Assembly: GCA_035235625.1 (NCBI GenBank)
Contig: CP141147.1
Span: 6,995,001 to 7,059,000 of the forward strand
Length of the DNA: 64,000 bases
Origin: Saururus chinensis
Lineage: Eukaryota; Streptophyta; Magnoliopsida; Piperales; Saururaceae
Direction: 5' to 3'
Shown: positions 10,590 through 20,922 of the stretch, one piece after another
Layout of the letters: each line of letters opens with the position of its first letter
Numbering within the stretch: the first letter of the stretch is position 1
Notes under the pieces: generated by a model
Database searches by the model: none
What the model was told of the DNA's origin: nothing
What the model saw: the letters and a program-made list of their open reading frames with translations, nothing else
Program-made: the position numbers and the translations under genes

Positions 10590-11040
10590 TTCTAAATTTG
10601 ACATGAAAACTAGATTCTAGCAAATTCAAATAAAAGGAGATATATATAAAACTACCTTTACCATTCCATTCGGGCAATACGAATGGAATGTAAAGCCCTT
10701 TGACTTAAAAATGCACTATTTGAATTTAAAAAAATCATGAACGAAATATTTAATCCCTATACAAATTTTAGCATGGTCTATACTAATGATGTTTTAATAT
10801 TTTTAACTAATATTGAGAAATAATATTTGAAATGTCTTAGAATTTTCTTTAATATTGTTAAAAGAAATGGACAAGTTGTTTATGGAAAAAAGATAAAATT
10901 GTTTCAAGTAGTCATAATGTTCCTTGTCTATCACATAGATCTTGGAACAATCAAACCGATAAAAGAGTATAAGCTTTGTAGACAAATTTCCCAATGACAT
11001 AAATGACAAAATACGATTATAAAGATTTTTAGGATGTATA
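10590..11040 (+). pseudogene. Caulimovirid-type RT remnant of a second lineage (locus B)
   Basis: Plus-strand translation shows, with stops, an RT core: KFDMKTRF, then QIQIKGDIYKTTFTIPFGQY, KPFDLKM, IMNEIFNPYTNFS and a degraded YIDD box read as YTNDVLIF. The asparagine replaces the first catalytic aspartate. Its motif set differs from locus A (PFGQYEWNV here, PNSHNQWTV there), so the two loci come from different viruses. Motifs are closest in style to Caulimoviridae; I cannot fix the genus. Confidence 0.7.
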
Positions 11041-11209
11041 AATTATGTGTCTTTATAAAGAACTTACAAAAGTCTAAAAATTGTTAATAGATAGATTAAA
11101 GATAGTTCCAAGAGACTAGACAATAAATCATACCAATGCAGTAAAAAGTATAAAAGAAAAAATATAAAAAAATCTCCCTCGTCTTTTTATTCTCGATGTA
11201 AATTCTTTC

Positions 11210-11620
11210 AAAATTGTTGAAACTTATGCTTCCTCCATTAGATATGGAGGAATATTAAAACAAAAGCAAGAAACGAAAAAAGAAGAATTGGTCAAATTTA
11301 CATTTGATGTATGGAATAAAGGAATTATTCTATTATAAAAAATTAAAAATTTGGCCATTGTCTCTACTAAAACCAAATTTGAGAGTGACTTTCTAAACCA
11401 AAGGTTTCTTCTCATAATTGATTACTGAGCTTGCAAAGACATTCTTGAAAAAGTTGTTTAGAACCTTGCCACTAAGCAATTTTTTGGACGATGGTAAGGG
11501 ATTTTAACAATATTTAATTTTGAGAAATAATTTATCCATGGAGGATCGAATTGTTTGCTTGTTTTTTTTTCTCGAGAATTTTTGTAGGGAAATGAATCTA
11601 AAGACAATAGACTATGAGGA
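11210..11620 (+). pseudogene. RNase H and end of pol (locus B)
   Basis: A GGILKQKQETK-like RNase H opening (about 11245) is followed by VKFTFDVWNKGI, AIVSTKTKFESDFLNQRF and a C-terminal GRW...GILTIFNFE / FSREFL block near 11490-11590. Gene order (RT then RNase H, plus strand) is kept but several frames are needed. Short minus-strand frames across this stretch are shadows. Confidence 0.65.
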
Positions 11621-11738
11621 TAAAAAAAATAATTTTTTCCCATACCCTATGGCCTTATGCCATGGACAAAATTGCTTAGATTCTCCTAGGAAAGAAATAA
11701 CTTATGAATGTGGGATTTCAACACCTAATAAGGATTAA

Positions 11739-12530
11739 TTGTATGAAAGATCTAAAAAAGAATCTAAATTCAGTTCTATTGAGGCTAATATGCCAAAATT
11801 GTTTTATAATCTGGCAATTTTATATTATGGTCTTATAATTGAACAAATTGACGTTCGAACACCTCTTGCCAATTTGTTCCTCAAATATTTCCAAACAAGA
11901 ATTTCTTCATTATGGAAGGACAAGGAAAATTTTTCTCTAATTATGAAATTTGTTTTGAAGAGACTAATAGTTTTAAAATATAACATAATAAAAATGACTA
12001 TGAAGTCACATTCTCAAATATTACAATTTTCAAGGTTTTAACCTAAAAGGACTTGAACTACAATCTTTAGTTCCCCTAATATAGATTATTAGATAGAAAC
12101 ATTCTTGTTTCTTTAGAATTGTTAATTTTATCTCTACCAAATTGGTTCTTTGACCGGTGGATATTCTTTGGTTGTTACTACCTTCCTTTCCTAGACAAAC
12201 TCAAATAAATAGTAAAATATATTTTCCTAGGTGATAGAATACCTTAGATCCTTAAGTTGGAATTATCTATTGATATTAGTCATTTTCCACCTACCTTGGA
12301 CAAAATAATATTAGTTAGATGGTAAGAGAAGTTTAATTATGACAATATTCAAGATAATTCAAAAGGAAAAAGCTTAAGGAAGAGATGGCTAAAACATTTA
12401 ATATTAACGACTAAAAAATAGATGAAGGTAAAGTGAAGAAGTTTCTTCATTTATTTCTTAACTAAGTAAAGAATGAAGGACAATGAAAGCGACTACAATT
12501 AATCAAACGAAGATCCTCCATTAGTCCTTC
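11739..12530. repeat. Locus B right arm; includes a 100-codon open frame
   Basis: Inverted partner of 9213-10095. A plus-strand frame at 11739-12041 stays open for 100 codons and follows pol directly, so in this orientation the arm may be the viral ORF downstream of pol. Further downstream the readings LPNWFFDRW and WEKFN appear in broken frames. I do not recognise the protein with confidence. Confidence 0.6.
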
Positions 12531-12858
12531 TTTGTTGCGGTGGCCCCTTCCTTCTAGCTTGATTGAAGACAAAAAGCATAGTGGAGTGGGGGGTTTCTAT
12601 GGCAGCAACACTCTGTGCCAGCCCTTAGCCCTCCAAGCATAAGAAGTGGGAATAATTGCAGCAGCGACAACACTCCCCCACACAAGCTGCCTAGGCATGG
12701 TTAGGCAAGGCTGCCTACCAGAGGGAGAGAAGGCGTCACAACACCCTCTCCCTCACCAAGAATATAGAGTGAGTGACCAACACTTATGAGTGTCCTCGCA
12801 ACCTGCAGCCAACACTAACACCTTCGTTCGACCGACCATCTATTGACAAAATTTTCTA
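12531..12858. other. Unassigned spacer
   Basis: No gene or repeat end recognised. It is less AT-rich than its surroundings (around 12540-12820), with no open frame of note. Confidence 0.4.
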
Positions 12859-13085
12859 AGAAAAAGTCAAGTATCCAGTATGACTAGCTTCAATATGGAC
12901 AAAGTCTAAATAAAAAAGAGTGTTGGAGTATGGCTAGCTCAAATGAGGACAAAGTCCAAATGAAAAGAGTGTTGGAGTATGATTAGCTCCAATGTAGAGA
13001 GTCCAAATAAAAAAAAGTGTTGACAAAATATGTTAGGAAAATGTTGGAGTATCACCAACTCCAATGCAGGACAAAGTCCTCAAAA
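12859..13085. repeat. Degenerate ~50-bp tandem repeat
   Basis: Four imperfect units carry GTGTTGGAGTATG, TAGCTCCAATG and GGACAAAGTCCAAAT-type blocks, at about 12868, 12920, 12969 and 13043. They precede decayed copia coding sequence. TGTTGGAGTAT could be a copia LTR start, so these may be repeats inside the U3 region of that element. Confidence 0.65.
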
Positions 13086-13480
13086 AAAAGAGAGGAAAGG
13101 AGAGAAGAGAATACAGAAAAATCAAGTTCCATCCTCACACGTAGGGATGAGTTGAGACTTCCAAATAAAAGAAAGGCTAAGCGAGGCATGGGCCTTGTAA
13201 AATCACATAAATAGGAAGAAACTTAAGGAACTTAATGTAAAAGTTTAAAATCATAGACATAGCACTAACAAACATATTTCACTAAGAGATTATCATAAAT
13301 TTGTTCATAATAGTTATTATAAGAAAGAACAAAAAATAAATATAAAAATTCTTAAGAATGTAAAACATGATAAAAATTTGATAAATTTTTAAGAAGTTGA
13401 AAAAACTAAGACAATTTGGATAAAGAAAGAGAATGTGAAATGCCATATAGTATACATCGCCATGAAAATTCAACATTCTA

Positions 13481-15061
13481 ACATGTGTTACTTGTATAGT
13501 GGATGTTCAAAGCACATAACTAATGAAAAATTTAGGCTCATTGAATTTTAGAGATTTGACAAAAATAACAAATAAATAGACAATTAGAGGTGCTTATATT
13601 TTGAAAGCCCCTAAAAACTTTGTGTGTGCTGCTTTTTAGAAGGGTAAACAATCGTAGTCCCATTATAAAAAGTTGAAACATGTGACAACAGAGAGACTAT
13701 TATAATTTATACATATGGAAAAGTAGTAAAAAGTAAATCTTGGTTATAGTGGATGACTTATCAAGATTAAATTAGGTGGATTTTCTTAGAGAAAAGTATG
13801 ATGTTTTTGAAACATTCACAATAATTGCCCTTACCAAACAAAACATAAGTGACCTACACATTTAAAATATTAGAAATAACAGAGGTAGTGAATTTACTAA
13901 CTTTAGATTTAAAGAGTTTTGTGATAAACATAAAATTCATAATTAGTTATTAACCCTAAAAACCCCTTAACAAAATTAAATAGTTGTAATAAACAATAAG
14001 ACAATTCAACAAATTATTAGGGTTATGCTAAATGAAATGAATTTTGCTAAATATTTTTTGGTAGATGCTGTGAACACTGCAACATATACCCTAAATAAAG
14101 TATATTTAATACTTAGTATAATCTAAATACCTTATGAGTTGTGGAGAGGTAAAAAAACAGTGTCAAATACTTTAGAGTCTTATAAGCCTTTGCCACATCT
14201 TAAGAGATAGGGGAGCCCTAGGAAAATTCGATAGTAAGAGTGATGATAGAAATTTTCTTTTGACATTCTTTAACAAATAGAGCATACAAAGTTTTTAACA
14301 AAAAGTCTCAAATTGTCATTGAATCTTTTAATGTGGTTGTGAATAATGTACAAATATTTTAAAATCAAGACTTTTAACACGAGAGGAAAACAGAAAGTTG
14401 ATGATTATTTTGATTGTGATGATATACATGATGTGTTTAGTGATGTAGATAAAAAAATAGGAGCAGGTAGATATTCATTATAATCATATACATAAAAATA
14501 AAGTTGAAGAAGAAGTGTAATAACAACAAGTTTAAGCTAGTCAAGTACCTAATTAGGTTCAAAAAGAATATTTTGAAACTAATGTAATTGGTGACATCAA
14601 TGAAAGAATGAGAATAAGACATTAGTTAGAAGAACAAATATATTTCTCTTGTTATATATCTCTTATAGAACCAAAGTACATTGATGAAGCTCTTGACGTG
14701 AAAGAGGAATCAAGTTAATTTACTAGGAATGATGTTAAATTTTTTATTCCTAAACTTAAGTAATGTAATGTCATAGGTATAAAGTGGATTTACGAAAATA
14801 AGATAGATAAAAAAGGTAATATGGTAAAAAATATAGCTAAATTAGTTGTTTAAGGCTACACATTGGTAACAATGATTGATTTTGATAAAATATTTGCTTA
14901 TATTGTTAGATTTAAATCTATTAGATTGTTTTATGTTATGACTTATCATTTAAAATTTAAGGTATACTAAATAGGTGTCAGTGTTTTTCTGCATGGTAGC
15001 TTAAAAGAAGAAGTTTATGTCAAATAGCTTAAGGGTTTTATCGACCCTCAATATCTTAATT
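13481..15061 (+). pseudogene. Decayed Ty1/copia pol, first part
   Basis: The reading order is protease (YSGCSKHITN at ~13495, canonical D-S-G degraded to Y-S-G), then integrase core (VDDLSRF-type near 13745 and a GSEFTNFRFKEFCDKH block near 13880), then RT N-terminal half (IKWIYENKIDKKGN near 14780, LKEEVYVK near 15005, ending FIDPQYLN). Stop codons and frameshifts are frequent. The RT continues at 15903 after a transposon insertion. The style is that of Sire/Tork-like copia elements; lineage is tentative. Confidence 0.7.
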
Positions 15062-15892
15062 GGAAATTTATTTAAATAATAATTTTTAAAAAATTATTTA
15101 CTAATTTAGACCACTCTGGGAAATATTTTCCAAAGTGATGTTGTTTTTTACCACGCAGGCGCTAGCCAAGCAGGTAGCACATGCGTAGCTTTTTTTCAAT
15201 TTTTTTTTAATTTCATCCTTTAGAAGGATGAAATCAATACTGTGTACTGATTTAAAGGACGAAATCAGTAATCCGTACTTCTCTCTTTTCCCTCTTTTCA
15301 CTCTCTCTCTCCTCTCTCTCTCTCTCCACTCTCTCCTCTTTCTCTCTCCATTCTCTCTCTCCACTTTCTCTCTCTTCTATCTCTCCACTCTCTCTTTTCT
15401 CTCCTCTTTCTCTCTCTTCTCTTCTCTCCTCTTTCTATCTTTTCTCTCTCTATTCACTCTCTCTCTCTCTCTCTTATCTCTCTATACACTCTCTGTCCTC
15501 TTTCCCTTCTCTCTCTTTAAGAGAATGAATAGAGAGAGAAAGAGGAGAGAGAGTGGAGTGAGAGAGGAGAGTGAGAGAGAAGAGAGAAGAGAGAGAGAGA
15601 AAGAGGAGAGAGAGATAGTGAATAAAGAGGAGAGAAGAGAGAGTAAATAGAGAGAGAGTGAGGAGAGAAAATGAAGAGAGAGAGAGAGAGGAGAGAGAAA
15701 GAAATACTAATTACTGATTTCGCACTTTAAAAGGACAAAATTTAAATTTTTTTTTTAAAAAATAGCCATGCAGGCGCTAGCTGCTTAGCTGGCGCCTATT
15801 GGCAAAAGGCAACACCACTTTGAGAAATATTTTCCAAAGTGATCTAAATTGGTAAATAATTTTTTAAAAATTATTATATAAATAAATTTCCC
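15062..15892. mobile_element. Foldback Mutator-like element, 831 bp, 10-bp target duplication
   Basis: The ends are long inverted repeats: left GGAAATTTATTTAAATAATA, and the right end reads GGGAAATTTATTTATATAAT on the reverse strand. They continue through an AATTTAGA.CACT block, GGAAAATATTTCCAAAGTGA and a GCAGGCGCTAGC block. The inner part is a CT-rich tract (15290-15510) followed by a GA-rich tract (15515-15705), so almost the whole element can fold on itself. The 10-mer TATCTTAATT lies directly on both sides (15052-15061 and 15893-15902). A target duplication of 9-11 bp with long terminal inverted repeats is typical of Mutator-like elements. No transposase is encoded, so it is non-autonomous. 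It interrupts copia RT. Confidence 0.85.
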
Positions 15893-15902
15893 TATCTTAA
15901 TT

Positions 15903-16470
15903 ATGTGTTTAAATTAAATAAAATTTTGTATAGATTAATATAAACTCCAAAAGTAAGGTATGATAGATTAACATAATATTTTACAAAACAGGGACATATA
16001 AGAGGAGGTGTTGATAAGTCATTGTTTGTTAAAAAATATATTGTGATGGCAAAAATATGTGGATGACATCATTTTAAGATCTACAATTGATAAGCCTGCC
16101 AATACTTTTGCTAATGAAATGAGTAAGGAATTTGAAATGAGTGTGAAAGGTTTACTAACTTATTTTCTTCGTTTTCAGGTACAACAGATTGATTATATAA
16201 TCTTCATTTTATAATCAAAGTTTGATAAAGAATTGGTGAAAAAATTTAAACTTCAAGATGTAAAATATATCAGTACACCTATGTCTGCTTCTATCAAATT
16301 ATGTAAAGATGTTTCAGGTAAACAAACTTTATATATAAGTATCATCGATAGTCTTTTGTACTTAGCTGCTTCACATAGATATTTGCTTGTGTATGAGTAT
16401 GTATTAGATATCAAGTTGATAAAAAAGAATCACACATGATTGTTATTAAGATAATACTAAAATATGTAAG
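15903..16470 (+). pseudogene. Decayed Ty1/copia pol, second part (RT)
   Basis: It resumes the RT broken at 15061 with YVFKLNKILYRL and then VDKSLFVKK, the catalytic YVDDIIL box near 16048 and the GLLTYFLRFQVQ block. An open 68-residue frame (16233-16439) contains KYISTPMSASIKL and SLLYLAAS, the conserved post-RT region. Coding ends at about 16470 without RNase H or an LTR. Confidence 0.75.
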
Positions 16471-17279
16471 TATATTTACAAGATATGAGTCATAGTTTCC
16501 ATTCGATACTTGAAGTATTCCAATCGTAACACAATGGCACATAGGCCAAGTAAAGGAGAAAGGAAGGGAAGAAGTAGAAAGGAGGGGGAAATAGTGTCAA
16601 TTTCAAGCTGATGAGAATGACCTTCATGCCACATACCAATACTGGCTCCAAGAGCTAGGTGCATGCCCCAAGGTGGGCTGACCCACCATCATCGGGTTCC
16701 TAATCCTGCCCAATACAGAATCACTCTCAAATTACAATCAATCCATTCCCTGATTACACCCACAATTAATGGTAAACATAAATAATAACCTACAATTGTA
16801 ACAATGAAAGACCTACTCGCCTTTTAGGCCTATTGCTACAGAATAATGAAAGTCAGTGGTGGGACACAACTACACTACTTTTGAACCAAAGGATATTCAG
16901 ATGATGATTGTGTTTGGAATGTAGATAAAATGAGTACCTCATGTGGATATTTTTATGTGGGAATTATTTAGTTTCTTGGATTAGCTCCCCTCTGCCCATT
17001 ATGTTTTGTCCGTGCTATACAGAGCACATCTTTTTGCTCTTTTATAGTCCTACCACATCCATATGCTGATAGGCATCTAATATGCTTAACTCAGCACGAC
17101 AATGGCAAGGGTAGTCTTTGTCAACCACTACCTTTGGCCATGGATCTTCTGCCCCCTCGTTGTCCTTAAGCCTCCACCATCCAATCCTCTTCCCCTTTGG
17201 TAGCCTTTTTGTATCATGTGCATGTGGCCGTGCATGCGATTTATGGTTTAGGTGCTGCTTAACCATCAGATGGTTCCAC
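16471..17279. other. Unassigned repeat-like sequence
   Basis: No recognisable domain. Short open frames on the minus strand (16476-16664, 17042-17395) have no family features I recognise. The 5' part of LTR-like unit D1 may begin somewhere here, but no TG terminus is visible. Confidence 0.35.
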
Positions 17280-20200
17280 CATTGACTGGATTTGACCATC
17301 AGAGCCCTCCTATATCCATGAGCACCTACCCACACCCTCCGCCCCTTACATGGGCCAAAGTCAATACAAAATTGCTGTCGTTGCATGTTATCCACGACTA
17401 ATTTTGGTGTCTTGTGGCCGGTTGGCTGCCTCCTAGCAGTCGTCTAACTTTTATTTAGTCCACCCTCGACTTTTAGCACCGCAACTCCTCTTGGCTACCC
17501 TTAGTGTGCCATCGTGGATCGCAGATTTTGCCGCACAAACTTCGGTTACCCCATCTTCTCATGATTACTTTCGGTGCTTCCTATAACCTCGGTATAACAG
17601 TGTTTTCAACTAGGCAATGCTTTAACGAATAACTCCATCCGATGCTGCAACCATTGTATGCTCGCTGTCAAACGTCATGGATTATGAGGTGGGGGACTTT
17701 GAGCGCGTAATTTCATTATAACATTCTTTGAATGTGTAGAAGCATGATAGGGTTATATGATTCAATGTTTTAGATGATTGATGACGATTTATTTGCATGT
17801 TGTAAGACGAAAATTTAATGAAATATAATATGTTTAATTGTGCATTTGACATGCATGTAAGTCCTCAGTATATGTTAAGTATGTGGAATATGTGTGTGTT
17901 AATGATGTGTAGAGAGTTTGTTGGTAAGTTATTGTCACGACCCGGATTTTTAAAAGTATTTTTAAATAACAATAACAGTAAGTAGCCGAATTTTTTTCTT
18001 CTTAAATACAAAACAAACCTTTCGATTAAATATCTAAGTCATGATAATTGGGGTTCACAAATACGGATATCAAATTATATTATATTATTTAACGTCTAAA
18101 AATTCATAAAGAACAGTTCATCTATCTAAGTACAAGTCTGTTATCTGTCTGAAAATAAGTAACAAGTTAACTCTCACGCTAAAGGTATACTTACGTACCG
18201 GAGTTGCAGAAAGACTGAAACTTCATCTTGTGCTCGCCTGTCTTGGTCTCACTTATCGTCGCCTTAAAAATCTGCAACCAAACAACCACAACAACAACAA
18301 TGGAACCTCTCTGCCTTCAGGAAAAGAGCTTCCAAAGAACAAAATATTTAATTAATATTTTTTAGATCAGTCCAACATCACCCGATGTTAGTTGCTTATG
18401 TACTAATTAAACAACATTTCTAATGTTTCTAACAAGATCGGATCAAGACGTAGTTATGCCTAGAAACTACTCTATCCTACGAAGTATAACATCACACATG
18501 CAATGCTTAGGTATTCTCAACCTACATTTTATTAAGTTTTTTAACTGTTCCACTTATCTAATTAACAAGCAATGTTAAATAATATTATTAATTATCTCAT
18601 AACCCTTTTTCGATAATTAATAGTATCAAATCTGTATTCACTTATAGATAACTCGCCCCTCGAGAAATCTCCAAACAAAGAACTTCAACCTTAGAGTAGA
18701 CTGCTTAACAGCGGCTTGACCCAAATCCCTAAGGCTTTAAATAACCTGTCACGAATTTAGAGAAGAGAATCTTAACTGTGCTTATGGACATAGATTTGCG
18801 AGAAGCAAAAGCCTTCCATGATGCTTATAAAACTCCACTTTTCGTACGTACTAAATAGTCCTTTGACGACCTGCGAGAGACCCGTAGTAAAAACCTTCTA
18901 GTCAATACCCATACTGTTGTGGCGATGAAGAAGCATATCGCAATCTCCACCATCCCAACTCTAAGAGAAAATGTCTTATAAGACATTACTAATGAATCCA
19001 GAGAAGCCTTAGGTCCTTATGACTATTGACTCCCCCAAACATATGAACTTAAACTAGATTATTTCTATTCAGCCAAGTATCTGCTCTACTATTTGGGTCC
19101 TCTTCACCTTTGAATCGGCCCCAATAAATAGCTCATTCACTGAGCTATGACTCAGAGAACATCCCGTAACCACCCTCGGTTAATTAATTAAGGTAAAATT
19201 CTATGTCAGGGCCCCGTTCACTCCTTGAACGTGTCCCTACCCTAAAGAGGGTATTTTACTCATTATTTTGATTTAGGTGTTCTCCCCACAAACCAATAAC
19301 CAATATCTCTTAATTAGTTTTATTAACCTTACATTACTGATGTAACTTAACACATCAATAACAAAAGTATGCAGTAGATTAAGCAACATAAATAGCATGT
19401 AAATATACAAGTGCATAAATAATAACGAAGGCCCATTGCACTCATTTGTAGGGCTAGGGCTCAGCGAATTCAAGCCCGAGAGTGTAGATAACTCTAACGT
19501 ATCACGAGTTACATATATAACACTCTAGTCGATCGATGTACTTGGATGCAGACATGTATAATACGCTGTCTTAAACTTTGAGAATTAGGGTTCTTCCCCT
19601 TGTTTCCCGTGACACTATGACCTGACAAGGTCTTCGTGTTACTTACTAGTCACACCCTGGAGCCGGAGCCCCTAAGTCAGGTAAGTGAATATTGCACGAT
19701 TATTTAACTAAAAGGGTAAAAGGGTCATTTTATATTCTCTAGGATTTTTTCTGGGTATGAAACTTAGTCCAAATACGCCCACACCTCTCAAGGTCCATGA
19801 GTATTTTTATAGAATTATTTGGACAAGTAATAGCCCATGAACCAAACCCGAGCATTGCATGCTCTGTTCACAATGGGTGGCTAATGGTCTAGACTACTAG
19901 TGGGTTTGTCCGCAATCTTATTGCAATCACAACTACAACCATTATGCCGATGGAAATAAGGTGCAACACCATTCATTAAATTCGTTCAACAGTAAATTTC
20001 AAAGGAAAACTCGTAAGATAACCATGTCATACCTGTCATGCTAGTTCCACCACAGAGCCGTGAATCATGGGGAGAGTCCACAGATCCACAATACCTTCAT
20101 TCATCCCCACACTAGAGCACAACTCGACATCATTAGATGTGCTCCATGATGATGTTGTCTCGCTAGTGGCAGCCTTCATCACATCCTTAATTCTGCCTCG

Positions 20201-20478
20201 ATAGAAATCGCAATTATTATGTCAAACGCAAATCCAGAAATTCATGTTCTGCAGCCGATCAAAGTTCCTCTTCGAAATTTGATCTTCTCCTTGAGCATCT
20301 AGTCCCAAATTTGGTGGATTTGCGTTGAAGCGAGTACCTTCCCTTTCTACAGCTCCTCGCTGTGGTCCGACCCAACTGCCCCAAGGCCAAGCCGAGCTTC
20401 GTCGGCGTCCCCGCCCTGCTGTCATACATGACGCAGGCCACCAATCACCTTCTCCTGCGTGTCTGAGACCATCTGCTT

Positions 20479-20793
20479 TCACTGCAGCTTTGACACCTCC
20501 GATCCTGCCTCCACTTCAGCCATAATATGATGCTGGAGGAGTGTTGTCCCTTCGTTCACCCTCTTGATTTGCTCTGTGTCAAGCTTCTTGAAGATTTGCT
20601 TGTAGGCAACACGCTCGTAAAGCATGTACACCTCGGGCAGCTCTAGTGCGCGACGCAACGGCCAGTATCTCTTTCCTCCGTTGCTCATAAACAAAGCTCT
20701 AGTAGGGCCCGTTGGAGAAGGCAGGCCTAGTTGTGGCCATGGCCATGATAGAGCAAACGTGGCCGGCCCCAAACTTGCTACTAATTGCTCCAT
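20479..20793 (-). CDS. Hypothetical ORF in LTR A leader
   Basis: A 104-codon frame begins shortly downstream of the LTR TATA box. Residues ~30-104 (ALFMSNGGKR...VSKLQ) are shared almost unchanged with an ORF at the equivalent site in LTR C (45034-45423), which stays open for 25 more codons. I do not recognise the protein; it has no signal peptide, membrane segment or known domain. Shared ORFs between two young copies may merely reflect recent common origin, so protein-coding status is doubtful. Confidence 0.25.
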   Translation of the reverse strand: MEQLVASLGPATFALSWPWPQLGLPSPTGPTRALFMSNGGKRYWPLRRALELPEVYMLYERVAYKQIFKKLDTEQIKRVNEGTTLLQHHIMAEVEAGSEVSKLQ

Positions 20794-20913
20794 AAAAAAA
20801 TCCCATGCTGCTCCTTCCCTCCTCTAAGAACTCCATGGCCACCCTTCTTTTCTCCCCTCCCATTTGGGCTAAAAAAATTCCTTCATCAATAAGCCCTAAC
20901 TATCTATTTATAA

Positions 20914-20922
20914 GTATGGGGA
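20914..20922 (-). promoter_or_regulatory. TATA box of LTR A
   Basis: TATAAATAG on the minus strand, ~370 bp from the LTR edge. The same box stands at the same distance in C (45579-45587), and a TATAAAAA box stands in the B copy (40496-40503). Confidence 0.6.

Noticed and set aside
12041-12110. Possible tRNA-like ending (AACCTAAAAGGACTTGAACTACAATC) in locus B
   Set aside because: Resembles the T-arm side of a tRNA, but no acceptor stem, anticodon arm or matching 5' half could be paired.
15228-15650. 140-codon plus frame
   Set aside because: It spans the CT and GA tracts of the foldback element and has no coding signal.
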